From contig SVFT01000001.1 of assembly GCA_015056735.1 (NCBI GenBank), positions 434,001-498,000 of the forward strand: DNA of 64,000 nt. Reading direction: 5' to 3'. The notes under the pieces were generated by a model, which worked only from the letters and a program-made list of their open reading frames with translations, was not told the DNA's origin and made no database searches. The stretch is from Lachnospiraceae bacterium. Lineage in GTDB: Bacteria > Bacillota > Clostridia > Lachnospirales > Lachnospiraceae. Shown one piece after another: positions 16,732 through 25,216 of the stretch (position 1 is the stretch's first letter; each line of letters opens with the position of its first letter). A program made the translations under genes and the position numbers.

Positions 16732-18549
16732 ATGAAGAATACCCAGTTGTATCCATTTGAAAGGAATCGTTATTATGCAGGAAAGATGCTGACAACGGCA
16801 GATTTCCAGGCGGAACAGGCTTATTTTAACAATAAGCGCAGGTTCATCAATCGACTGATGTGCGGATCCGGTATCGTCTGCGGATTCGGTGTATTCAGTC
16901 TGGATGATCTGTCTGTACTGATCGAGAGCGGTGTGGCTATCGATGATCTCGGCCGTGAGATCGTGATGGATACTTCTGTTGTAAAAAAGCTTTCCGTGCT
17001 GGAAGGTTTTGAAAGTCTGAAAACGAATGAAGTGAGCCTGTGTCTTAAATACGACGAAGAAGAGGTCCACAGCATCTATGCCGTAAACCAGCGTGAGAAC
17101 GACAGGGAATACGAGTACAACCGGATCAGTGAGGGTTACAAACTGTATCTTGTCGACGCTAAGGACATTGAGCAGGAAGGCGAGATGGAGACAGAATTCC
17201 TGACGAACGGAATGCTTTATGCCGGTGCGGATTACACGGTAGAAGTGGTCCTTCCGGCCACGGTGTGCAAAGGGAAAAACGTGAAGGCAGTCGTTCGTGT
17301 GACCAAGCTTTCCTCCGAGAATAAGAAACTTACATTCAAGTGTATCCTTCAGGTCCCTGCATTCAATACACCCGATGGGCAGCATGAGATCCTGGTAGAC
17401 ATAGACAATCTGCTTTTAAACAGCGGTGAGACCTATGATTTTGAATATTGGATGGAGGTGCAGAACACACCTGCCATTGAGACCAATATTATTTTAAAGA
17501 GCGGCTCTGTAAAAGTGCTTCTCGACGGTAAGAACGAGACGGCGATCCCCGGTTTCTCGATGAAGGTCATTATGAGCGATATAGCTCCGTATGATCTGAT
17601 CGCGCGTGAGATCGGCCGCATGAGCCTTGAGATGAAGAACATCGGCGGTGCAAAGGACTATATCCGCCTTGCCGACTTAAAGCTTGTGCGGACGGAAAGT
17701 GCCTATATCATTGAAGAAGTCCGGGATGCGGGTGTTCGGAAATATATCACTTCGCCTGCGCAGGACCGTCTCCACAACATTTACATGGATTTCTTCCGAA
17801 AGGATGTGGATCTGTCCGGCACAGCCGGCAAAACGGTTGCGGGAGATGTTAAGACAGAATTGTCCGCAGGCACAGCCAGCGGTCCCGAAGTGGCGACAGG
17901 TATTCTGGAGATTCCGCTCGGTGAAGCAGCCAAGAAGGGCGATATCCGCTATTCCGGCGAGATCATTCACGGCCTTGGCAAAGGAAATGTCTATGTCGAG
18001 ATCGGATACGAATACATCGCGGAAGATCCGCTTCTCGGAACCAATGCAAAGAGTACGATCTACGGCAATCCGGACCTGTTCAAAAAGGACCGTATCACGA
18101 CGGTGGATGCAGAAACGGCAGTGAAGGTCCTGAACGATAAAGGAAGCTTCGTTGTTGCCGCAAAGCTGCTCCAGAATGTCGATTATCTGGTGCTGACTTA
18201 TCGCTGGGTTGCGATCAAGTTCCCTGCAGGCAATGATCTTGAACTGACGACGGATTTTAACGATAAGAGCATCTCCGCCGAGACACCGACCGTTGTGCTC
18301 GGCACCAAGGAGAGTCATTTCTTCGGCGTGAAGTATCACAACATGGAGAGCTGCAGCATCGCATATGAGCTGACAGAGAGCGGAAGCGGTGAGATCACCG
18401 CCGACGGTATCTATACGGCACCTGCAAAAGAGGGTGTTTATGAGATCCGGATCTATTGTACGGATATGCCGATCATCTGCACATACGCATATGCGATCGT
18501 CAAGAAAAAAGGCGCAGATGATGCGGAAATGGCGGATGCAAAGGAGTAG
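16732..18549 (+). CDS. CIS-associated protein of the FERNRYY/GKxLT family
   Basis: Residues ~1-75 carry a segment that I recognise from proteins encoded beside contractile tail/injection genes: PFERNRYYAGKMLTTADF, then FINRLMCGSGIVCGFGV and SGVAIDDLGREIVM. The middle (residues ~100-480) is beta-rich and not assigned. The last ~90 residues look like a bacterial Ig-like domain, ending in DGIYTAPAKEGVYEIRIY. No signal peptide or TM segment is visible, so it is probably cytoplasmic before assembly. It is the first gene of the locus, after a GAAGGAG ribosome site. A baseplate-associated or fibre-like structural role is plausible from context, but no biochemical function is established to my knowledge. 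Confidence 0.6.
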   Translation: MKNTQLYPFERNRYYAGKMLTTADFQAEQAYFNNKRRFINRLMCGSGIVCGFGVFSLDDLSVLIESGVAIDDLGREIVMDTSVVKKLSVLEGFESLKTNEVSLCLKYDEEEVHSIYAVNQRENDREYEYNRISEGYKLYLVDAKDIEQEGEMETEFLTNGMLYAGADYTVEVVLPATVCKGKNVKAVVRVTKLSSENKKLTFKCILQVPAFNTPDGQHEILVDIDNLLLNSGETYDFEYWMEVQNTPAIETNIILKSGSVKVLLDGKNETAIPGFSMKVIMSDIAPYDLIAREIGRMSLEMKNIGGAKDYIRLADLKLVRTESAYIIEEVRDAGVRKYITSPAQDRLHNIYMDFFRKDVDLSGTAGKTVAGDVKTELSAGTASGPEVATGILEIPLGEAAKKGDIRYSGEIIHGLGKGNVYVEIGYEYIAEDPLLGTNAKSTIYGNPDLFKKDRITTVDAETAVKVLNDKGSFVVAAKLLQNVDYLVLTYRWVAIKFPAGNDLELTTDFNDKSISAETPTVVLGTKESHFFGVKYHNMESCSIAYELTESGSGEITADGIYTAPAKEGVYEIRIYCTDMPIICTYAYAIVKKKGADDAEMADAKE

Positions 18550-18555
18550 CACAAC

Positions 18556-19395
18556 GTGATCTACGAATCAACCAAGATGCAGCTAAAGCCGGTCAGCACG
18601 CTACGTCAAAGTGATATCAATGATATCCTGATCTGCCGTGATCTTGCTGCCGATGGAGGAAATCTATATACAGTTGCGGTCATTAAAGATCATGATACGG
18701 CCCGGAAGTTTGTAAAGGTCTGTCAGGATTATCCCGAATGGACGGAAGAGATCACTACGTTTTCCGTTCGGGGTGAGTTTTTGGTTGTGTTTCCCTACAA
18801 GGCAGAGCGTAATCTGTTTTCTTTTTACATGGGAGATACGTATGATCTGACGACTTGTGAGGATATTTGCATTAATGTGATCCTGACCTGTATTGCAACC
18901 AGGGTGCCGGCACCGGTCCTCTATTTGATTCTGGAACAGCGTAAACTCAATCTGTCTAAGGATCATTCCGTATATTTTGACTATGACCTGGATCTGGCGG
19001 AGTTTGAACCGGAAAAGACGGAACGGGATTGCGCGGTGCAGTGCGCAGGTATCCTTCTTGAGCTTTTGGCTCCAAAGGAATCGCAAAAGGCGATTAGTTA
19101 TATCCTTTTGCAGAAAAAGATCGCAAAACGGAGCTACCGGAAGTTTACGGAGCTATACAAGGATATCCGTATTGCGGCGGCACCGAAGAACAAGCAGTCG
19201 CTGATCCGGTCTGTCCGGGTTTTTTTCAGGCGCAATAAAGATACCATTTTCCGCGTTTTATTATGGATCTGTCTGATCCTTTTGGTTTTTGTGCTGGTGT
19301 CTCTTATATCCCAGCTGATCTTTGGGGATATACCATTCCTGCGCATCTTTTTCAATGGATTTAAAAAGATCGGAACGGAATCACTGCTGCAGTGA
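18556..19395 (+). CDS. Unknown protein with one C-terminal membrane helix
   Basis: 279 residues, not recognised. The first ~215 residues are soluble and the helix VLLWICLILLVFVLVSLISQLIF (about residues 236-258) is a single membrane span near the C terminus, preceded by a basic stretch (RRNKDTIFR), which predicts a cytoplasmic N-terminal domain. The segment VYFDYDLDLAEFEPEKTERDCAVQ has the feel of a degenerate kinase-like fold (DFGLA region) but no catalytic motifs exist, so this is only a guess. GTG start at 18556 follows an AAGGAG site that overlaps the end of the previous gene. It is followed closely by the cyclase-like gene. Possibly a membrane-tethered adaptor of the injection system. 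Confidence 0.5.
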   Translation: MIYESTKMQLKPVSTLRQSDINDILICRDLAADGGNLYTVAVIKDHDTARKFVKVCQDYPEWTEEITTFSVRGEFLVVFPYKAERNLFSFYMGDTYDLTTCEDICINVILTCIATRVPAPVLYLILEQRKLNLSKDHSVYFDYDLDLAEFEPEKTERDCAVQCAGILLELLAPKESQKAISYILLQKKIAKRSYRKFTELYKDIRIAAAPKNKQSLIRSVRVFFRRNKDTIFRVLLWICLILLVFVLVSLISQLIFGDIPFLRIFFNGFKKIGTESLLQ

Positions 19396-19423
19396 TATCA
19401 CACCGAATTTGGGGCGAGTATAT

Positions 19424-21886
19424 ATGCGAAAAAGGATAATCGTTATTCTGAGCCTTTTGTGGCTTATCTCATTAACATGTCTGTATGTCAAAAGGGAACT
19501 GAGAGGCAGTGCCGATACGTTTGCGATGCTGCATGCATATTGCACGGATCAGGACCGGCTCTACGTTATTGAGCCCAGAAACGGCGCTGACTTCATCTAT
19601 ACACTGGATGCCTCCGGGAAAGTTCTTGACCTTGTCAAAACGGATTCTATTTTGGAAAATGCATCTTTTCTCAAAATAGCTTCCTATCAGGGTGATCTCT
19701 ATACATTTGTACAAATTGCGGGAGATGTCAAGGAAGCTCCGAATGATTGTGTTTATTATGTTGTAAAGCTGGACAGCGATCTGCATCCGGTTTCTTACAG
19801 TGCACCTCTGTATATTGACAATTCTTACACCCCTTCAACGATCACGGTCAATGAAAGCGGGATCTATCTGAGTTTCATTGACTTTAGATATGCGCAAAGT
19901 GCACAGTCCTACCGTGTAGGATTTGACAGCCTGCTTGACTATGAGGCCTTTGTCGGAGCAAGAGAGGCCTTCAGAAAGCTCTCCGAAAATGAAGCAGCCG
20001 TACTGAAACCCGATTATGCCACACAATCGGAGGATGGCCGCTTCTTTGTTGCGGTTTCTTATGACGGTAAGAACTTTCAGGCACGTCTTGATGATGGAAC
20101 GAACGGCGAGATGTTCAAACCGGATATCAGGATCATCAATCTGTTCGATCACAAAAGCATGACACTGTCGCAGCGGATCCGGATCCACTCCGGTGGTTCC
20201 CACTTCTGGCTCATTGCCTTCATTGTCGGAGAGATCCTGATCTTCATTGCAATGGCAGCGCTTAAGAACAGAAACCGTTTAGTTTACATAACAACGCTTG
20301 TCGAGGTCGTTCTTGCATTGATCTGTTGCGCATGGGTTGTTTCCGTCCATAGTGTTCGCGTCTCTTCGCATGCCAAAGAATATGAGGACTTTGCGAAACA
20401 TGAATTGGAAAACCTTCAGGACAGGATCGGCGACTTTGGATCATATGATTTTGATGCAGAAGGTTTTTATGAATCGGATCAGTACATCAACATGCAGGAG
20501 TCGTTTCGCACATTCACGCTGGCATCTGGGAATTCCTGGATCTTCTTCGACATGATGATGATCGATAAAGTGACCGGTACGGTCAAAGTAAGTCTGACGG
20601 GGCAGAATGGCGAGAACATTGCGCATTTGTACTCGCCGGAAATATTGAACGCGGTACGTAATCTGAACGGACCCGGCATGTGGAGCAATGTCGATTTTGT
20701 CCTTGCTGGTGAGAATTTCGGAGCGATCATGGTGACGGATCTGGGGGAAATGGATCCGGAGTACGCGTTGGTTGCGATATCGAATCGCGGCTACGTCGAT
20801 GAAGATGAGTCTGATTTTCTAAAGACAGAGATCATGGAGGCAATGATCGTTTTTGTTGTTGCCGGCTTTCTTTGTGCATTTGTGCTGTGGACGCAATCGA
20901 ATGATCTTCGCATGCTTGCCAGGGCCTTAAAAGCGATGGCAAAGGGCGCGACAGAGGTGACCAAACCCGGATACCTGGCTGAAGATACGGAAGATATGTG
21001 GAACTGTCTGGCTGAGATCGGACAGAATATCCGAAGGATCAACCGGACCAAGTATCTGATGCTGGAAGCATACTACCGCTTTGCACCCAAGAAGATCGAA
21101 ACGATACTGGGCCGCGACTCCATTACGGAGGTGGAGAGCGGAGAGTCGATCTCCATGAGCGGAACGGTCGCGATCATTTCCTCGGATGAGCGGAAGATCG
21201 GGGCGAAACCGGAGTTTGAACGAGTGAATCAGTTGGTATCCATGGTCGGGAAATACCAGGACGAGCAGAAAGGGATCTTGATCGGTAACGACAACGAACT
21301 GTCGCAGATGAAGCTTCTTTTCTTCTCCGATAACCGTCATACACATGATTTCGGCATTGATTTTATCAAAGAGTTTGAGGAGAACTCTTCCGAAGAGGAG
21401 TTCCCGCTTTCGATCCTTCTTTGCTTTGCCGACTTTGCTTACGGCATCGCGGGAACGAACGCGCAGAGTATACCTTATTTTGTTTCCGACGAAGCAAAAC
21501 AGCTGGAGGCATACTGCGTATGGTTCCGTAAACTGGGTATCCGTCTTGTGATCACGGCAGATGTAAAGAATCGTGAGTTTTATGATGATGCGGTCCGTTA
21601 CATCGGATATGTGAGACTGCGTGGAACCGATAAAGTGATCAATCTCTATGAAGTGCTCAATGCATATAAGGAGCAGGAACGTCGCAGCAAGCTCGATCTG
21701 AATGCAAAGTTCCAGAATGCTTTACAGTTATTCCATAAGAGAGATCTGTATCTGGCACGAAGTGCCTTTTCCGAGATCATTAAGGAGGATCGGACGGACG
21801 GCGTTGCGAAGTGGTATCTGTTTGAATGCGAACGCTATCTGAATGACGAAAGTAATGCCGAGTTTACCGGAAGCCTTCATCTGTAG
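19424..21886 (+). CDS. Membrane sensor with degenerate class III nucleotidyl cyclase domain
   Basis: 820 residues from ATG at 19424 (ribosome site GGGGCGAG; the in-frame extension upstream overlaps the previous gene and is unlikely). Order: TM1 (residues ~3-22), an outside domain of ~240 residues, TM2 and TM3 (~265-320), a second outside sensor domain of ~170 residues, TM4 (IVFVVAGFLCAFVLW), a HAMP-like linker, then a class III cyclase homology domain from YYRFAPKKIETILGRDSITEVE. The C terminus has a TPR-like helical tail (LFHKRDLYLARSAFSEI), as in many cyclases. The two metal Asp are missing: the first motif reads GTVAIISSDER where FxDIxGF is expected, and the GD motif and the Asn/Arg of the transition-state motif are also lost. 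I infer a non-catalytic signalling or binding domain. Confidence 0.7.
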   Translation: MRKRIIVILSLLWLISLTCLYVKRELRGSADTFAMLHAYCTDQDRLYVIEPRNGADFIYTLDASGKVLDLVKTDSILENASFLKIASYQGDLYTFVQIAGDVKEAPNDCVYYVVKLDSDLHPVSYSAPLYIDNSYTPSTITVNESGIYLSFIDFRYAQSAQSYRVGFDSLLDYEAFVGAREAFRKLSENEAAVLKPDYATQSEDGRFFVAVSYDGKNFQARLDDGTNGEMFKPDIRIINLFDHKSMTLSQRIRIHSGGSHFWLIAFIVGEILIFIAMAALKNRNRLVYITTLVEVVLALICCAWVVSVHSVRVSSHAKEYEDFAKHELENLQDRIGDFGSYDFDAEGFYESDQYINMQESFRTFTLASGNSWIFFDMMMIDKVTGTVKVSLTGQNGENIAHLYSPEILNAVRNLNGPGMWSNVDFVLAGENFGAIMVTDLGEMDPEYALVAISNRGYVDEDESDFLKTEIMEAMIVFVVAGFLCAFVLWTQSNDLRMLARALKAMAKGATEVTKPGYLAEDTEDMWNCLAEIGQNIRRINRTKYLMLEAYYRFAPKKIETILGRDSITEVESGESISMSGTVAIISSDERKIGAKPEFERVNQLVSMVGKYQDEQKGILIGNDNELSQMKLLFFSDNRHTHDFGIDFIKEFEENSSEEEFPLSILLCFADFAYGIAGTNAQSIPYFVSDEAKQLEAYCVWFRKLGIRLVITADVKNREFYDDAVRYIGYVRLRGTDKVINLYEVLNAYKEQERRSKLDLNAKFQNALQLFHKRDLYLARSAFSEIIKEDRTDGVAKWYLFECERYLNDESNAEFTGSLHL

Positions 21887-21913
21887 AATGGAATGAGGTA
21901 GGAGAGAAGCCTG

Positions 21914-23152
21914 ATGGGTGGCACGAATATCTTTACGGTTCTGATAACGACAATTAAAGCAAAGGTCACGCCGCTGGTCACCAAGTTAAAATACTGGACC
22001 AGCTGGAGTTTCCTAAAGGCAAAGGTGATCTCCAGGATCCGTGATTTTTTCACATCGATCCTGGATATCAGACCCAAGCACAAGCGTGATTATTATGAGA
22101 TCTTCGGCTGGCTTGTCAGCAAGAAGCTTGCATTTGCGGCCGTGATCGTGGTGGGTGTGTTCAGTCTTTATTATCTGTTTGGGATTCATCACATTCTGTC
22201 AGATGAAGACGGTGAGGCAAGAGGCGTTAAAACATACAGCTATGATTCGCTGCTTCTGCGCTTTGCTTCCGACAAGGTCAAGATCACGGGAGAATCCGGT
22301 TATCTGGCATATGAAGGCTATGTGGACGGCGGCGCCGCGACAGGTGAGGGCACATTGTACGGACCGGCCGGAAATGTCGTATATCGCGGCCTTTTTGACA
22401 AAAGCATGTATAACGGGCACGGTTATTTCTACTATCCGGACGGAACGCTCTGCTATCAGGGAGATTTCAAGGACAATCTTTACGAAGGGGAAGGCAAGCT
22501 CTACCGGATGAACGGAAGCCTGGAATATGCCGGTGCTTTTGCGCTCGGTGTAAAAGAAGGCGCAGGTACGCTGTACGATGTATCCAACAATCCTGTCTAC
22601 ACAGGCAATTTTGTGAACGATTGTCTGCAGTACAGCGAACTGCTCGGAAAGACAACGGCCGAGGCGGCTGAAAAGTACACCGGGAAGCAGATCCTGTACA
22701 GCACGGATGATTCTGCATTGATCCGGTATTCGGATCTGAATATGCTGGTTGCGGCAAAGCGGGATGAGGACTCTGTTGATGCCGGCTATGTGATCGATGG
22801 CGTTTATGTGCTGGATGCTTCCTTCCGCGACGGGCTTCAGGATCGTACTTCGATCGCAGATCTGAAGCAGACCTTTGGCAATCCTTCCTACGAAGGTAAC
22901 TCTGTCATAACGCCTGCAGAGGCGATCCTGATCAATGAACTGAATCTGAAAAAAGACATCAGAATGCCTTCCGTTGACATGGATCTTTCACAGGATTTTA
23001 CGGAAGCATATACCATAAACGGGGTGGATGACAGTTACGAGATCTATCTGTACTCTTTCCAGAGAGACGGGCTTGTTTACAATTTTATCTGCCGCGATAA
23101 GAATGAAGGATTTTTGTTCTACTTTATCGAGAAGGGCGAGGGAGGGAATTAA
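21914..23152 (+). CDS. Single-pass membrane protein with MORN repeats
   Basis: 412 residues. A basic cytoplasmic part of ~75 residues precedes one TM helix (LAFAAVIVVGVFSLYYLFGI, ~residues 78-97). Outside the membrane are four or five MORN-type repeats (GYLAYEGYVDGGAATGEGTLY, split here by its core GEGTLYGP; YRGLFDKSMYNGHGYFYYPDG; YQGDFKDNLYEGEGKLY; YAGAFALGVKEGAGTLY), then an unassigned C-terminal domain of ~190 residues. MORN repeats bind lipids or proteins and often mark envelope scaffolds. The gene lies between the cyclase-like and TolC-like genes with short gaps, so it is part of the same operon. Function in the injection system is inferred from position. Confidence 0.7.
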   Translation: MGGTNIFTVLITTIKAKVTPLVTKLKYWTSWSFLKAKVISRIRDFFTSILDIRPKHKRDYYEIFGWLVSKKLAFAAVIVVGVFSLYYLFGIHHILSDEDGEARGVKTYSYDSLLLRFASDKVKITGESGYLAYEGYVDGGAATGEGTLYGPAGNVVYRGLFDKSMYNGHGYFYYPDGTLCYQGDFKDNLYEGEGKLYRMNGSLEYAGAFALGVKEGAGTLYDVSNNPVYTGNFVNDCLQYSELLGKTTAEAAEKYTGKQILYSTDDSALIRYSDLNMLVAAKRDEDSVDAGYVIDGVYVLDASFRDGLQDRTSIADLKQTFGNPSYEGNSVITPAEAILINELNLKKDIRMPSVDMDLSQDFTEAYTINGVDDSYEIYLYSFQRDGLVYNFICRDKNEGFLFYFIEKGEGGN

Positions 23153-23158
23153 TACTCC

Positions 23159-25216
23159 ATGAGAAGGATCAACAGAATACTGGCCGGCCTTGTCGCATGC
23201 GTGCTGGCGGTCTCTTCTCTGACGCTGTCGCCTGCCATCCCGGCAATGGCTGCTTCCAATACAAAGAAGCTCACACTGGCATCCGCGATCTCAAGGGCAA
23301 TCGAAAACAGTACTGCGATTGAGCGGATCGAGAGCCAGATCGCGAGCAAAAAAGCGGCTTACAGCAATGCAGTCAAAAAACTGCGATTAAAAGAAAAGAA
23401 TATGAAAACGTTCCGCTGGTCTCCGCTGCTCAATTTTCACTTTCCGGAGACGCCGAACGAATCGGAAGCGTTTGATTTTGCGTTCAAGGCGGCTTCCATT
23501 CAGGTTGAGATCGATAAACTGCAGCATAAGCTGACGGATGCAAAGATCGCGGAGCGGGAAAAGATCAACAATCTTTTCGTTGATATCTACGCAAAAGAGA
23601 TCACGATCGATTTTAACGAGAAACGGTTGTCTGCCGTAAACAGGGCAATCGTTTCAACGCAGGCAAAGGTCGCGGCAGGGACAGCAAAGGAAGCGGATCT
23701 CAAGACGATGCTGTCATCCCAAAGAGCGCTTACTTCCAAGATCTCGGCCGATGAGAATATGCTCCTTTCCAAGAAAAAGAAACTTTCCACGGCGCTCGGA
23801 TATGATGTCACGACCGGTTATACGTTTGAGAAGCCGACCATCGAGGCCAAGATCAAAAGAACACAGCTTCCTGCGATCCGTTCGTATACGCTCGACCGCG
23901 ATCAGACGTATTACGAGGCCAGACTTTCTTCCGATACGGCACTGATGTCATTGAAAACGAATTATAATCTGATGTCATCCAAGTACGGCGGAGAGATGTG
24001 GCCGATCGACAACTATGTCTCGCTTGCGATCCTTGGGATGAAGATCAGTGCCAAGGATTTCAAGAAGAGTTACGACCAGTTTATCCAATTAATCGACTCT
24101 CACTGGCAGGGCAAAAAAAAGATCCTGATCTTCATCAAGATCCCGCGTATCTGGATGAAGGGAGATCTGGACGGATCACGCTACATTGAAGACGACCCGT
24201 ACGTTTTATATCAGGATACACTCGATTACCAGGATGCGCGCCTTGAAAAGGAGGCAACGCATGACGAAGTGGTCGAAGCCGTAAATGACGGATTTGACAA
24301 TTACATCAATATGCGCAATGCCTACAGTGCTTCCGTAGATGCTGTCGACCGCGCAACACTGGATATGAAGGCAGCACAGATCCAAAACGTGACCGGGCTG
24401 ATGACGTACGAGGAGTACAAGGAGGAACTGGACACCTTTGAAGAAGCGCAGCTTTCCATGATCCAGTCCCTGACCGATTATACGTCACAGCTGTATTCCT
24501 ATGACCGTGGAACGTGCGGTGCAATCTCTGCGATCCTCTATGGGAACGGCCTGGATATCGAGGCGGCGGAAGGCGGAGAAAGCTTTGTGACGACCGAGTA
24601 TGCGGAGGGCGCGTACTATTTTATCAACTCGATCATTCAGGATACGGAATATAAACTGACGATCAAGATCCCGGAAGATTTTCCGGTTGACATAACACAT
24701 TTTGAACTTTGGAACGATGACAAGCAGATCGGCACAAGGACAGCAAAGAACGGGACGATCAGGCACCTTACCCTTTCAAAAACAGGGGCGGAAACGCTGA
24801 AGATCAGGCTCTATAACGAGGACGAGTTTATCTGTGATTGTGAGATCGATCCCACCGAGACAATGGGAGCGCTGCTGATCCCGAGCAAGTATGCGATCGA
24901 TGGGGCAAAAACCCCGCTCGGATCCTTTGCGGTCTCGACCAATTCGACGACCGGCTTTGTTTCCATCTCATTTAAGCCTGTTTCCAGGTTCAAGATCAAA
25001 TATGTCCGCCTGAAAACAGCCGACGGCAAGTACCTGGGAGCGGAAGAGTACCATGACGTTTCCGAGGCATTTACGTATCTGCCGCTATTGCATGCGCAGA
25101 TCGGCGAACTGTCCGTCGAATATTATGATGAATCAAAGAATCTGCTCTACAAGGGCTACTTCGACACTGCGAACTTTAAGCTGATGAGAGATCCGGAGGA
25201 AGAAGCTTCCACATGA
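23159..25216 (+). CDS. Exported TolC/OEP-like coiled-coil protein
   Basis: 685 residues with a clear signal peptide (basic MRRINR start, hydrophobic LAGLVACVLAVSSLTL, cleavage near AMAAS). The mature start LTLASAISRAIENSTAIE followed by long heptad-rich helices (IASKKAAYSNAVKKLRLKE and LSSQRALTSKISADENMLL) is the pattern of the outer-membrane efflux protein family, including TolC. The helical hairpin pattern appears twice (about residues 35-235 and 340-470). A C-terminal ~190-residue beta-rich part is not part of TolC. A TolC barrel makes no sense in a cell with one membrane, so it probably forms a helical tube or scaffold in the wall. The stop overlaps the next ATG (ATGA), indicating coupled translation. 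Confidence 0.65.
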   Translation: MRRINRILAGLVACVLAVSSLTLSPAIPAMAASNTKKLTLASAISRAIENSTAIERIESQIASKKAAYSNAVKKLRLKEKNMKTFRWSPLLNFHFPETPNESEAFDFAFKAASIQVEIDKLQHKLTDAKIAEREKINNLFVDIYAKEITIDFNEKRLSAVNRAIVSTQAKVAAGTAKEADLKTMLSSQRALTSKISADENMLLSKKKKLSTALGYDVTTGYTFEKPTIEAKIKRTQLPAIRSYTLDRDQTYYEARLSSDTALMSLKTNYNLMSSKYGGEMWPIDNYVSLAILGMKISAKDFKKSYDQFIQLIDSHWQGKKKILIFIKIPRIWMKGDLDGSRYIEDDPYVLYQDTLDYQDARLEKEATHDEVVEAVNDGFDNYINMRNAYSASVDAVDRATLDMKAAQIQNVTGLMTYEEYKEELDTFEEAQLSMIQSLTDYTSQLYSYDRGTCGAISAILYGNGLDIEAAEGGESFVTTEYAEGAYYFINSIIQDTEYKLTIKIPEDFPVDITHFELWNDDKQIGTRTAKNGTIRHLTLSKTGAETLKIRLYNEDEFICDCEIDPTETMGALLIPSKYAIDGAKTPLGSFAVSTNSTTGFVSISFKPVSRFKIKYVRLKTADGKYLGAEEYHDVSEAFTYLPLLHAQIGELSVEYYDESKNLLYKGYFDTANFKLMRDPEEEAST

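Noticed and set aside
18556-19395. Calling the one-TM protein a protein kinase
   Set aside because: Only a faint resemblance around YFDYDLDLAEF; no glycine-rich loop, catalytic Asp/Lys or DFG could be aligned.
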